Source: an uncultured Bryobacterales bacterium
Lineage (GTDB): Bacteria > Acidobacteriota > Terriglobia > Bryobacterales > UBA6623
Length of the DNA: 64,000 bases
Assembly: GCA_951813065.1 (NCBI GenBank)
Contig: CATOTH010000001.1
Span: 744,001 to 808,000 of the forward strand
Direction of reading: 5' to 3'
Made by a program: the position numbers and the translations under genes. This document shows positions 36,974 to 45,607 of the stretch, in pieces. The notes beneath the pieces are model-generated. The model searched no databases. It was not told the DNA's origin and saw only the letters and a list, made by a program, of their open reading frames with translations. The stretch's first letter is position 1. The number at the start of each line of letters is the position of its first letter.

Positions 36974-38070
36974 CGAAGCGCCAAGCACTTCACGAGCGCG
37001 TCATGAGAGCGGTTGCTCTCCGGATGCAGGACACTCCCTACGTGCTGAAGGGAGGCACTGCGCTGGCGCTCGTGTATGGCTTGGACCGCCACTAGGTCGA
37101 CCTCGACTTCGATGGAGCCAAAGCCGTTTCCATCAAGAAATACGTACGAGATAGCTTGAAGGACGCCAATGTTTCGATGTTCTCCTTCAAGCTGGACTAC
37201 AACACTTGGAAGGGGCAACGATTCAAGGTGCATTACCTTACCCCTGACAGTGGCGAAGATCGGCTCGTGAAGGTGGAATTGAGCTTCAGGAAATAGCCAA
37301 GAGCGGGCGAAATCGTTATCTTGGATGGAATTCGCACCTACAAGACTCCGGCATTGTTTGAGCAGAAGATGAATGCCGCCGCCGACCGGACGAAGGCGCA
37401 AGATCTCTATGATCTTGGGTTCATGGCAGGAACCTTTGGAGAAAGGTTTTCTATAGAACAAGTACGGAGAGCGGAGGAGTTCAGCCGGGACTATGAAGAC
37501 CTTGCAGATCGGTATCGGCAAGCATTCAACCAAGATGAACTGTTGAGAGACCTAACCACTGCCGAGGACCGAGCTCTCTTTTTCAGAATCGCGGTCGTTG
37601 AGCAGATGCACCGCCGAGGGCTGGCGGTCGCGGAGCAAGCGCTTCCCTCTAGACGACCCCTTGCGGATGGACTCGCGGCGCACAAGATCTGGCTTGAATC
37701 CGAAGGCGAGGAGGGGGTTCGGGCGGACCTCAGCGACAGGAAGTTCACAGGCGCAATTCTATGCGGCGTGAGCTTCGAGAAAACAGATCTGCGTAGGGCC
37801 GATTTCACAGGTGCGGATCTTCGAAATGCAAACCTGCGGAATGCGGACTTGCGTGAGGCCGTGTTTGAGGGCACGGACCTCAGCGGAGCCGATTTTTCCG
37901 GAGCGGACCTGACCGGCCTGTCCCTACGCAAGAGTATGCTCGGGCCTACCACCAGGGGAATCGCCGAAGCGCTCGAGAAGGTCGCCAAGCCCGATCCGTC
38001 CTACTCGGTCCCTTATCGTCCGGTGGTGCGTAGGACCGTTCTGGAGCGGGATCTCGGCCCGTTACGCTAG
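36946..38070 (+). pseudogene. AbiEii-like nucleotidyltransferase with C-terminal pentapeptide repeats, two in-frame amber codons
   Basis: One frame from the ATG at 36946 to 38070 (375 codons) is interrupted only by TAG at 37093 and 37294. Before the first TAG: PYVLKGGTALALVYGLDRH. After it: VDLDFDGAKAVSIKKYV. The family consensus is GGTxL...GLxRxSxDLDF, so the TAG sits where Ser is expected. The second TAG follows VKVELSFRK and precedes PRAGEIVILDGIRTYK. The body continues with helical AbiEii-like sequence (FEQKMNAAADRTKAQDLYDL). Residues from about 265 to 330 are pentapeptide repeats (ADFTGADLRNANLRNADLREA). Most likely an inactivated toxin; suppression of amber codons is an alternative. Confidence 0.75.
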
Positions 38071-38362
38071 TCAAGCCTTGAGCAGCCAGCCATCACGCTG
38101 CAGGTCCGCCCGACATATCGCCGCGAATTGGTGGACTCGCTTGTCGGGTAGCAGCCTCTCCTGACTTGCGAGCTGCCAATGCGAACCAGCGTTTGAGTTC
38201 AATGGCGTCGGTCCTCGTCGAACCCCACGCTGAACGCTGATGTTTACGCGGCGCTGACGTCGTCCCTTGACATCGAGTTTGCTCTTCCGCCACGATGAAC
38301 GCCGCTCTGGCCACGGCTTCTTGAACTGAACAGGTCGTGGCGATTGCCGCCAGGTTGTCTCG
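38071..38362. other. Intergenic, no gene recognised
   Basis: About 290 nt between the AbiEii-like gene and the ThuA-like gene. Nothing recognisable on either strand. Confidence 0.4.
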
Positions 38363-39235
38363 GTGCGTTTCCTGAGGATTGTCGCGTGGTGCGCGGTTGC
38401 GGTTGTCGTGCTTGGCACCGCGGCGAGCTTCCATCCGATGGTTCGGAGCGTTTACCGCGCTTTCCGTCCGTCCACCAGCTATGACACCCGTCCGCCGGAA
38501 ATACCCGCTCTTTCGGACCCCGCTGTACTTGTCTTCAGCAAGACCAACGGCTTCCGGCACGCAGGCGCGATTCCTGCTGGAGTGGCGGCATTAGAGGCTT
38601 CCGCCAAGCGGCGCGGCTGGTCGCTGTTTCATACGGAGAACGGCGCTGTCTTCGATGCGGGCACGCTCCCGCGCTTTCGAGCGGTCGTTTGGCTGAACGC
38701 CAGCGGGGCCCCGGTGAATGCCATCCAGCGCGAGGCGTTGCGGAGCTGGCTGGAATCAGGTGGGGGATTCGTCGGAGTCCATGCGGCGCTTGACGACTCG
38801 CACGCCTCGTGGGAGTGGTATGTGCAGAATGTCATCGGAGCGCGCTTCATCGGGCATGCCATGGGCCTGCTGCCAGCGACGATCAGCGTCGAGCGGCCAG
38901 ACCACGTTGCCTGCCGGAACTTGGATTCCAACTGGAGCCGGGTCGATGAATGGTATTCGTTCGATCGCAGCGTCCGCGGCGACCCGGGGGTCGAGGTCCT
39001 GGCATCTCTCGACGAGTCCACCTACGAACCGCGGCTGAAACTCCTCTGGCTCGATCAGGATCTTGCCATGGGTGATCATCCGATCATCTGGACTCGAAAC
39101 GTTGGAAAGGGCCGCGCTTTCTTGACTGCGCTGGGCCACTCCGCCGAGTCGTACCGTGAACCCCAGTACAGGGCCGTGCTGGAAGGGGCGCTCGAATGGG
39201 TCATCAATTCCGGTGATGAACCGGCCGGGGATTGA
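38363..39235 (+). CDS. ThuA-like domain protein, membrane-anchored or exported
   Basis: 290 residues from a GTG. The N-terminus is a membrane anchor or signal (IVAWCAVAVVVLGTAASF). The rest matches the ThuA-like, class I glutamine amidotransferase fold: VLVFSKTNGFRHAGAIPAGVAALE, AVVWLNASGAPVNAIQREALRSWLESGGGFVGVHAA, IGARFIGHA and WTRNVGKGRAFLTALGHSAESY. ThuA domains occur in sugar-catabolic loci of Acidobacteriota and Planctomycetes, but the reaction is not well established. The FG-GAP gene follows 57 nt downstream on the same strand. Confidence 0.87.
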   Translation: MRFLRIVAWCAVAVVVLGTAASFHPMVRSVYRAFRPSTSYDTRPPEIPALSDPAVLVFSKTNGFRHAGAIPAGVAALEASAKRRGWSLFHTENGAVFDAGTLPRFRAVVWLNASGAPVNAIQREALRSWLESGGGFVGVHAALDDSHASWEWYVQNVIGARFIGHAMGLLPATISVERPDHVACRNLDSNWSRVDEWYSFDRSVRGDPGVEVLASLDESTYEPRLKLLWLDQDLAMGDHPIIWTRNVGKGRAFLTALGHSAESYREPQYRAVLEGALEWVINSGDEPAGD

Positions 39236-39292
39236 AGCCGGGTCGGCCCGGCGCCGCTCAAGGGTGAGTGAACGGCATGCGAAGATGTGCCC

Positions 39293-40432
39293 ATGATTCG
39301 TCCAGCGATTGCACTGGCATTGCCCCTGTTGCTCCACGCGAGTGACTCCGGATTTCAGCAACATGTGGTCGAGAACGAACTTCCTTCGGGATACCAAGTG
39401 CTGGCCGTGGATCTCAGTGGAGACGGCCGCCCCGACATCGTAGGGCTTTCCCAACGATCTGACACGCTCTATTGGTACCAATACCCAAACTGGGAACGGC
39501 GCGCCATCGTGTCCGGGATGAAGGGCATGATTTCGCTTGACGCCGCCGATGTGGACGGAGACGGCACGGTCGAGATCGCGTTGGGGACCCACTTCGGACA
39601 GACCGATGAGACCAGCGAGGGTCGAGTGTACATCCTGCACCGCCGGGCCGGTGTTGCGGAGCCGTGGGAGGCAAGCGAAATCGACCGCCTTCCGACAACT
39701 CACCGCCTGAGCTTCCTGGACTTCGACCGGGACGGCGTTCCGGAACTGCTGAACTCCCCGCTCACGGGTCCCGGTTGTCGCAAGCCGTTGTTCGACTGCG
39801 AGACGCCGATTGCCTACTACGAGCCGGGCGACTGGAGCCGGCACTACGTAACGCGATATCTGGACGGCGTGGTTCACGGGATGCGCGCCGCCGATTGGGA
39901 CGGACCCACCGTTCTTTCCGCGTCGATGGGCGGGATCGACCGGTTCCGCCCGGATGGTGCGGGAGGCTGGACTCGGATGCACCTTGCCGACGGCGCCGAG
40001 GCCATGCGTCCCGGCAATGGTGCCAGCGAAATAGGGGTCGGGCGTTCGGCGGACGGGCGGTTCGTGGCGACGATCGAGCCGTGGCACGGCAACCAGGTGA
40101 CCGTGTATTGCTGTGAGGGCCGCGGGTTCCTCAGCCGGACCGTGATCGACAGCACGCTTCGGGACGGGCATGTGCTGAATGTTGCAGACTTCGACGGTGA
40201 CGGGATGGACGAAGTGCTGGCGGGAATGCGCGGAGAACCCCAACGCCTGTCGCTCTACAAGCGCGGGCCGGATGGCTGGACTCGGCGAGTGATCGATGAC
40301 GGCGGGATTTCGGCGGCGGGCTGTGACATCGCGGATTTTGACGGGGACGGCGATGCCGATATTGCCTGCATCGGAGCCCGCACCGGCAACATCAAGTGGT
40401 ACGAGAACCGGATCCTCGACGGAGGTCGGTAG
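39293..40432 (+). CDS. Exported FG-GAP/VCBS-repeat beta-propeller protein
   Basis: 379 residues from the ATG at 39293 (an ATG 6 nt upstream gives the same protein). A signal peptide (IRPAIALALPLLLHAS) precedes at least five calcium-binding FG-GAP-type repeats: DLSGDGRPDIVG, DVDGDGTVEIALG, DFDRDGVPELL, DFDGDGMDEVL and DFDGDGDADIACIG. The fold would be a calcium-stabilised propeller. Such proteins bind ligands or partners outside the cell; a specific role is not apparent. It probably forms a transcription unit with the ThuA-like gene and is convergent with msrB. Confidence 0.88.
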   Translation: MIRPAIALALPLLLHASDSGFQQHVVENELPSGYQVLAVDLSGDGRPDIVGLSQRSDTLYWYQYPNWERRAIVSGMKGMISLDAADVDGDGTVEIALGTHFGQTDETSEGRVYILHRRAGVAEPWEASEIDRLPTTHRLSFLDFDRDGVPELLNSPLTGPGCRKPLFDCETPIAYYEPGDWSRHYVTRYLDGVVHGMRAADWDGPTVLSASMGGIDRFRPDGAGGWTRMHLADGAEAMRPGNGASEIGVGRSADGRFVATIEPWHGNQVTVYCCEGRGFLSRTVIDSTLRDGHVLNVADFDGDGMDEVLAGMRGEPQRLSLYKRGPDGWTRRVIDDGGISAAGCDIADFDGDGDADIACIGARTGNIKWYENRILDGGR

Positions 40433-40455
40433 TTAGGAGCGCTGCCGCGCGCATC

Positions 40456-41052
40456 CTAGCGGGCAGTGGGGACGAAATAGAGCGAGGCGGAGTTGATGCA
40501 ATAGCGTCGTCCCCCTGGCAACGGGCCGTCATTGAACACGTGCCCGAGATGCGACCCGCACCGAGCGCACTGCACAGCACGCCTTCGCATGCGCCAGCTT
40601 TCGTCCCAGGTAATACGGACATTGGTTTCTGCGACTGGCCAGCGGAAGCTCGGCCAGCCGGTCCTGGAGTCATACTTCTCGACCGATGCGAATAGAGTGG
40701 TCCGGCACGCGATGCATTGGTAGACGCCCGGTTTGTAGAAGTCGTCGTACAGCCCGCTGTAAGCCAGTTCCGTGACCCCGCGGCGCGCCGCAGCAAAGGC
40801 TTGCTTCGAGAGGCTCAGCTTCCATCCCGCGTCATTGCGCACGAGGCCAGGCACCAACTGCCTGCCTGTTACGGCTCCGGTGTCATCGGTCTCTGCGATC
40901 CACACCGGCGGTCCGAACGTGACGATCGGGGGTTCGACCGACATGGTGAATGTGGGGATATCGCAGCTCCCGGCAAACAGCGCGAACACGATGACGCAGA
41001 TCCTGCGCCAGATGCGCGGGCTGGATCGATCATTGGAGTGACGGCAGCGCAT
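40456..41052 (-). CDS. msrB: Peptide-methionine (R)-S-oxide reductase, lipoprotein form
   Basis: 198 residues from the ATG at 41052. It reduces methionine R-sulfoxide in proteins. The N-terminus ends in a lipobox-like LFAGSC, so the enzyme is probably anchored outside the cytoplasm. The catalytic domain has KPGVYQCIACRT and QCARCGSHLGHVF (zinc-site CxxC pairs), SRTGWPSF, and the catalytic Cys in RYCINSASL. Usual length of the core is about 130 residues; the extra 60 are the signal and linker. Placement beside nuoB and a cytochrome c peroxidase fits a periplasmic oxidative-stress role. Confidence 0.92.
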   Translation of the reverse strand: MRCRHSNDRSSPRIWRRICVIVFALFAGSCDIPTFTMSVEPPIVTFGPPVWIAETDDTGAVTGRQLVPGLVRNDAGWKLSLSKQAFAAARRGVTELAYSGLYDDFYKPGVYQCIACRTTLFASVEKYDSRTGWPSFRWPVAETNVRITWDESWRMRRRAVQCARCGSHLGHVFNDGPLPGGRRYCINSASLYFVPTAR

Positions 41053-41267
41053 CCCGCTCTGGCCACTTGTATTGTCGCGCCAAGTCAACGAGGTGGGGCA
41101 GGACACATCGTCCTGAGCAACTCGGAGGGAGTCCAGTTTGCGATTCGGTGTCTGTCCCGCGCGGCTCGACCCACGCTGTGGCCCTGCTTGGCTGGCCCCT
41201 GCCGTCCAGTGCGATCCGACACCAAGTGACTGGAAGGTCAGGGTGGGTCTCGCCGGCTCCGTGGCGA

Positions 41268-41273
41268 TATAAT
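41268..41273 (+). promoter_or_regulatory. Consensus -10 box of nuoB
   Basis: TATAAT at 41268-41273, 19 nt before the chosen ATG at 41293, with GGAG (41284-41287) between. This allows a short normal leader. It excludes the ATG at 41272, which overlaps the box. Confidence 0.5.
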
Positions 41274-41292
41274 GATGCTTTACGGAGCGCCG

Positions 41293-41856
41293 ATGCCATA
41301 CCTCCAGAACCAGTTCGAACGCAATTTCATGACCACTTCGGTCGATTATGTATTCAACTGGGCCCGGAAATCCGCCGTCTGGCCGTTGACCTTCGGTTTG
41401 GCTTGCTGCGCGATCGAGATGATCGCTTCATCCACGTCCCGGTTCGACATCGCGCGGTTTGGAGCGGAGGTTTTCCGTCCGAGCCCGCGGCAATCGGACC
41501 TGATGATCGTTGCCGGGACAGTGACGCTGAAGATGTCACCGGTCCTGAAGCGCATTTGGGACCAGATGCCGGAGCCCAAGTGGTGCATCTCGATGGGCGC
41601 GTGCTCCTCCGTGGGGGGGCCGTTCAACACGTATGGCGTGCTTCAGGGTGTCGACAAGATTGTCCCTGTGGATGTCTACGTCACAGGCTGCCCGCCGCGC
41701 CCGGAAAACCTCTTCTACGCGTTGTTGAAGCTCCAGGACAAGATCGATACGATGACGACTCTCGAGCGTCGGCCGACGCACGTTCGCCTGGACGAGACTA
41801 TGCTGGCGGACTTTCAGAAGCGGGTCATGGTGGCGCAGACCCAAAACCCTGTCTAG
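41293..41856 (+). CDS. nuoB: NADH-quinone oxidoreductase subunit B, standing alone
   Basis: 187 residues from the ATG at 41293, chosen because GGAG lies 5 nt upstream. NuoB holds the terminal iron-sulfur cluster N2 of complex I, which passes electrons to quinone at the membrane. Cluster ligands are visible: LACCAIEM (Cys38-39), SMGACSS and VTGCPPRPE. Conserved [13 protein letters not shown] and MKMSP-type sequence ([19 protein letters not shown]) is present. Neighbours are msrB and a cytochrome c peroxidase, not other nuo genes, so the remaining subunits must be elsewhere. Confidence 0.95.
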   Translation: MPYLQNQFERNFMTTSVDYVFNWARKSAVWPLTFGLACCAIEMIASSTSRFDIARFGAEVFRPSPRQSDLMIVAGTVTLKMSPVLKRIWDQMPEPKWCISMGACSSVGGPFNTYGVLQGVDKIVPVDVYVTGCPPRPENLFYALLKLQDKIDTMTTLERRPTHVRLDETMLADFQKRVMVAQTQNPV

Positions 41857-41966
41857 GGGTTCCGCTGCAAGAACCAAGCTTCGAAGGGATCTACCCGCCG
41901 GGTGGCACAAGTGCCCCTGGGGTCGCAGACATTCGGCTCCATGTCGACTCGACGGAGCATTCCGGT

Positions 41967-41972
41967 TAGAAT
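41967..41972 (+). promoter_or_regulatory. -10 box just before the cytochrome c peroxidase gene
   Basis: TAGAAT lies 6 nt before the ATG at 41979, with TCGACT 17 nt further upstream as a possible -35. The spacing suggests a leaderless mRNA. Confidence 0.45.
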
Positions 41973-41978
41973 TGCTCC

Positions 41979-43049
41979 ATGCAGCTGCGAACAATGACGG
42001 GATGCCTGGTAATCGCAGCCGCGGTAGTCGGCCTGCCAGGAGCGGCTGGCCAGGTTCCCGGCCTGCAGCCGCTTGAGGGCGTTCCTCCGTTCCCCGCCGA
42101 CAACCCTCCAACCGAGGCAAAGGTCCGTCTGGGCGAAGAACTGTTCTTCGATTCCATTCTGTCAGGCAACAGGCGGCGCAGCTGCGGCACGTGTCACAAG
42201 CGTGAATTGCTGTTCACGGATGGTCTTTCACGAGGCTGGGGGCTGGATGAGAGCGAACTCTCGCGCAAGACTCCCAACTTGCTCAACGTCGGCTGGCAGC
42301 GCAGCATGTTCTTCGATGGCCGCGTCAAGACATTGGAGGAGCAAGTCTCGAAGCCGCTCGAAAACCATCGTGAAATGTCGCTTGATCCGGAGGAAGGGGT
42401 CGCCCGCATTCGTTCCGACCCGTTCTATGTGCGGCTTTTCGCTGCTGCTTTTCCCAACCAGGAGATTTCGTTCGACCTGGTTGCCAAGGCAATCGCGAGC
42501 TTCGAGCGGACCTTGGTTTCCTACGACAGTGATTTCGATCGCTATCTCCTGGGCGACGATGGCGCGATGTCCGATTCTGCTAAGCGCGGGATGCAATTGT
42601 TCAGTTCGAAGGCGGGGTGCATCAAGTGCCACAACGGTCCTCTGCTGACTGATCACAAGCTTCACTACACCGGCGTTGCCGAAAGGGACGGTCACGGCAT
42701 TCCCGGCACCCGGTACAAGACCCAGAGCCTTCGTGACAGCCTCCGCCGCTATTCGTACATGCATAACGGACGCATGATGAGTATCCGGCAGGTAATCGAG
42801 CATTACGACCAGGGGGGATCGGCTCCCGAGGGCTTCGAGGCGGAAATCCGTCCTCTGGGCCTCAGCGAATCCGAGAAGGACGACTTGAGGGCGTTCCTGG
42901 CTTCTCTGAACGGGCGCGTTCACCGGGTGCCAGGCGATTTCTCGGTAGCAGAGACCGCGGATTTCCCCCAGTCGCCCCAGTCGGCTGACGCTGCGGACTC
43001 GGGAGAGTCCGGAGCCGCAGTCAACGACCCGAGCTACCTGAAGCGGTAG
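41979..43049 (+). CDS. Di-heme cytochrome c peroxidase (CcpA/MauG family), exported
   Basis: 356 residues with a signal peptide (MTGCLVIAAAVVGLPGAAG). Two heme c sites are visible: SCGTCHK (Cys69, Cys72, His73) and GCIKCHN (about 214-218). LGEELFFD is the typical start of the first domain; DSLRRYSYMHNGRMMSI and LGLSESEKDDLRAFLASLNG mark the end. The family reduces hydrogen peroxide or oxidises protein residues in the periplasm; which of these cannot be told. The C-terminal 40 residues are low complexity (SPQSADAADSGESGA). maf follows 19 nt downstream. Confidence 0.92.
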   Translation: MQLRTMTGCLVIAAAVVGLPGAAGQVPGLQPLEGVPPFPADNPPTEAKVRLGEELFFDSILSGNRRRSCGTCHKRELLFTDGLSRGWGLDESELSRKTPNLLNVGWQRSMFFDGRVKTLEEQVSKPLENHREMSLDPEEGVARIRSDPFYVRLFAAAFPNQEISFDLVAKAIASFERTLVSYDSDFDRYLLGDDGAMSDSAKRGMQLFSSKAGCIKCHNGPLLTDHKLHYTGVAERDGHGIPGTRYKTQSLRDSLRRYSYMHNGRMMSIRQVIEHYDQGGSAPEGFEAEIRPLGLSESEKDDLRAFLASLNGRVHRVPGDFSVAETADFPQSPQSADAADSGESGAAVNDPSYLKR

Positions 43050-43068
43050 CGGTTCAGGTTGCCAATCC

Positions 43069-43635
43069 ATGCCCTCGCGCCCGACTCGAGCGTCAATTCC
43101 CTTGGTCCTTGCCTCCGCCTCCCCGCGCCGGGCCGAATTGCTCGCTGGAGAAGGAATCGAGTTCGACCGCTGCCCGGCAGATATCGACGAATCGATGCTC
43201 TTGGGGGAGCGTCCCGATGAGTATGTGCGACGTCTGGCGGAAACCAAGGCGCGGGCAGGGTGGCGTCCTGGAACCCGCTCCTTGGGGGCCGACACGATCG
43301 TTGTGCTGGGCGGCGAGGTTCTAGGAAAGCCTCGCGACGAGGCCGATGCGAGGCGAATGCTGCGGAGCCTCTCGGGGCAGTCTCATAGCGTGCTGACGGG
43401 GGTCGCGGTTTTTGACGGTGAAGCCGCGGAGTCCACATGCGAGGAGACCCGGGTCTGGTTCCGGACTCTCTCCGATCGAGAGATCAACGACTATGTTGCC
43501 AGCGATGAGCCCATGGACAAGGCTGGCGCCTACGGGATCCAAGGTGAAGCGGGCAGGTTCGTGGAGCGGATCGACGGTTCCTACGCCAACGTTGTCGGAC
43601 TACCCGTTGAGGTGGCCGTCGCGATGCTACGCTGA
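43069..43635 (+). CDS. maf: Maf-type nucleoside-triphosphate pyrophosphatase
   Basis: 188 residues, the normal length. It hydrolyses dTTP/UTP or modified nucleotides to monophosphates. The motif LVLASASPRRAELLAGEGI is at the N-terminus. VRRLAETKARAG, SLGADTIVVLGGEVLGKP and LSGQSHSVLTGVAV are the other conserved blocks; YGIQGEAGRFVERIDGSYANVVGLP ends the fold. The glycosyltransferase gene begins 6 nt after the stop, so the two are probably cotranscribed with the peroxidase. Confidence 0.94.
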   Translation: MPSRPTRASIPLVLASASPRRAELLAGEGIEFDRCPADIDESMLLGERPDEYVRRLAETKARAGWRPGTRSLGADTIVVLGGEVLGKPRDEADARRMLRSLSGQSHSVLTGVAVFDGEAAESTCEETRVWFRTLSDREINDYVASDEPMDKAGAYGIQGEAGRFVERIDGSYANVVGLPVEVAVAMLR

Positions 43636-43641
43636 AACGCC

Positions 43642-44613
43642 ATGGGCGAGCGTCCCGCTATCTCGGTGGTTGTTCCGGCCCACAACGAGGAGCCCAACCT
43701 ACTGCCCCTCTGCGATCGGCTCGTCGTCGTCCTGGAGAACATCGGGAGGCCGTTCGAGATCGTGCTCGTGGATGATGCCTCCACGGATGGCAGCGTGCCG
43801 TTGCTGCGCAACTTCGCCGCCAGTGAGCCACGCTTGAAAGTGGTGTGCCTTCGCAGAAACTCGGGGCAGACAGCGGCCCTCGCGGCGGGTTTCGAGGTCG
43901 CTTCGGGAGCGGTCGTGGTGGCGATGGACGGCGATCTGCAGCACGCGCCCGAGGATATCCCCGCGCTGCTTGTCAAGATCGACGAGGGCTACGATCTCGC
44001 GAACGGCTGGCGGGAGAACCGGGTCGACGGGCTATTGACCCGCCGCTTGCCGTCCCGGCTGGCGAATTGGATGATTCGGAAGCTCTCCGGGGTCGAACTC
44101 CGGGATTTCGGCGGTACGTTCAAGGCGTATCGCTCCGAACTGCTCGACCAGTTGCGCCTGTACGGTGACCTGCATCGCTTCATTCCCGTGCTAGCCGCGC
44201 TCCACGGTGCCCGGATCGCCGAAGTTCCGATTGGCAATTTCGAGCGCGGGGCCGGCCGCTCCCATTACGGCTTGGGGCGTACTCGAAGGGTGTTCTTCGA
44301 TTTGATCACGGTTGCGTTCATCGCTCGTTACATGACCCGGCCGATGCACTTCTTCGGTTCGCTCGGCCTGCTGTGTGGCGGCGCGGGCGGCGGCGCGCTC
44401 GCGTATCTCGTGGTCAAGAAGCTCCAAGGGGTTCATATCATGCTCGAGCACGGGCCGCTACTGATCGCTGGTTCCGTGCTGGCCCTGACAGGTCTGCAGC
44501 TAGTCTGCACCGGACTGATCGGCGAGGTGTTGATGCGCACCTATTTCGAGAGCCAGAAACGTCCGATCTACGGTCTGCACGAGACGATCGCCAGCGCCGA
44601 ATCTCGTCACTGA
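43642..44613 (+). CDS. Family 2 glycosyltransferase with two C-terminal membrane helices (polyprenyl-phosphate type)
   Basis: 323 residues. The GT-A domain has SVVVPAHNEEPNLLPL, IVLVDDASTDGS (first Asp motif), NSGQTAALAAGFEVASG and AMDGDLQHAPEDIP (DxD-type motif). LRDFGGTFKAYRSELL and HRFIPVLAALHG match dolichol-phosphate mannosyltransferase-like and ArnC-like enzymes. Two hydrophobic segments follow (FFGSLGLLCGGAGGGALAYL and LLIAGSVLALTGLQLVCTGL). It probably moves a sugar onto a polyprenyl phosphate on the inner membrane for cell-envelope glycan synthesis. Acceptor and sugar unknown. Confidence 0.92.
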   Translation: MGERPAISVVVPAHNEEPNLLPLCDRLVVVLENIGRPFEIVLVDDASTDGSVPLLRNFAASEPRLKVVCLRRNSGQTAALAAGFEVASGAVVVAMDGDLQHAPEDIPALLVKIDEGYDLANGWRENRVDGLLTRRLPSRLANWMIRKLSGVELRDFGGTFKAYRSELLDQLRLYGDLHRFIPVLAALHGARIAEVPIGNFERGAGRSHYGLGRTRRVFFDLITVAFIARYMTRPMHFFGSLGLLCGGAGGGALAYLVVKKLQGVHIMLEHGPLLIAGSVLALTGLQLVCTGLIGEVLMRTYFESQKRPIYGLHETIASAESRH

Positions 44614-44773
44614 GCGTCTCTCGCTGGCGGTTCTTCAGGTTTCACTAGGTCTTTACACCGGCCACGATACCGATGTTCGGTCGCATCGTCTAATCCGACA
44701 GATGCACCCGGAGGCACCGCCCGAAAGGGCCCGCGCCGGAACGCACGAACAACCAGGAAACGAGGGAAACGCC

Positions 44774-45310
44774 ATGAATTACACGAAACAAACAGTTGCT
44801 GTTGGCATCGGATTGCTGGCACTTTCCGTGACTGCACTTGCACAGCGCGGTCCCGCAAACTCCGGCCGGGGCAACATCGCAGAATCGGCCGTGGAGGAGT
44901 TCGGCCTGACCGAAGAGCAGGTGGAGCAAATCCGCGAGATCCGTCGCGAGAGGCCGGACCGGGGTCAAAGCCGGGAAGAGTTCACCGCCTGGAGGGAGGG
45001 GCAACAGGAGAAGATCCAGGCCCTCCTGACCGACGAGCAAACGGGACAGATCGCCGAGCTGACCGCAGCCCGCGATCGCATGCGGGCATATGCCGGCGCC
45101 GCGGCTCTTGGCTTGGTTCAACCCGGAGGCGGGAATCGAGGGTTTGGTGCTTGGCAGGGCAGAGCACGGCAAGGTGACAGCCGATCGCGTTCTCGGTCTT
45201 CCCGGCGCGGGCCGTCTCGCGGTGCCCGTGACGACCGAAGGGATTCTCGATCCTCTCGGCGCGGGTCGTCGCGCGGAGGTCGTGGCGACCGTGGGCGGGG
45301 GCGCCGCTGA
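44774..45310 (+). CDS. Exported Spy/CpxP-like small protein with Arg/Ser-rich tail (paralog 1)
   Basis: 178 residues from the ATG at 44774, which starts a signal peptide (YTKQTVAVGIGLLALSVTALAQ). The mature protein begins RGPANSGRGN. A short helical module follows (VEEFGLTEEQVEQIREIRRE, then REEFTAWREGQQEKIQALLTDEQ) resembling the LTxxQ modules of Spy/CpxP periplasmic proteins. From about 125 the tail is low complexity, rich in Arg, Ser, Gly (SRSRSSRRGPSRGARDDRR, RSSRRGSSRGGRGDRGRGRR). It shares its whole architecture with the next gene. A role in binding polyanions outside the inner membrane is a guess. Confidence 0.75.
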   Translation: MNYTKQTVAVGIGLLALSVTALAQRGPANSGRGNIAESAVEEFGLTEEQVEQIREIRRERPDRGQSREEFTAWREGQQEKIQALLTDEQTGQIAELTAARDRMRAYAGAAALGLVQPGGGNRGFGAWQGRARQGDSRSRSRSSRRGPSRGARDDRRDSRSSRRGSSRGGRGDRGRGRR

Positions 45311-45607
45311 GTCAGGCGCAAGGTCCCGGCTGGCCAGGCTGCTGGGCAAGTCGGACAGCAGTACACTCCTCCGTGCAGCACTGGGCGGTCCCATCCCGGG
45401 GCCGCCCGAATTGGTTGTCGGCGGCCCGGGGCATGCAGGTCCAGCCCGATCTCCGTCCGATCGCGGAAGCGGCCAAGGGCGGCCCCTGGGGGAAACTTTA
45501 CAAGCTTGCCGTGACGCCGGCGCGTTGTGTGCGTCTCTACAAACAGCTACGCTGCACGATCGCCGATCGCAAGCAGGTCGTCGTAGCAGGGGAACGAACG
45601 CATCACG
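45311..45607. other. Gap between the two paralogs, no gene recognised
   Basis: About 297 nt. Frames on both strands remain open in parts because of high GC, but none looks like protein. It probably holds a promoter or leader of the second paralog. Confidence 0.4.

Noticed and set aside
42228..43295. 355-codon minus-strand frame over the cytochrome c peroxidase and maf genes
   Set aside because: Heme motifs and Maf motifs on the plus strand decide the coding strand.
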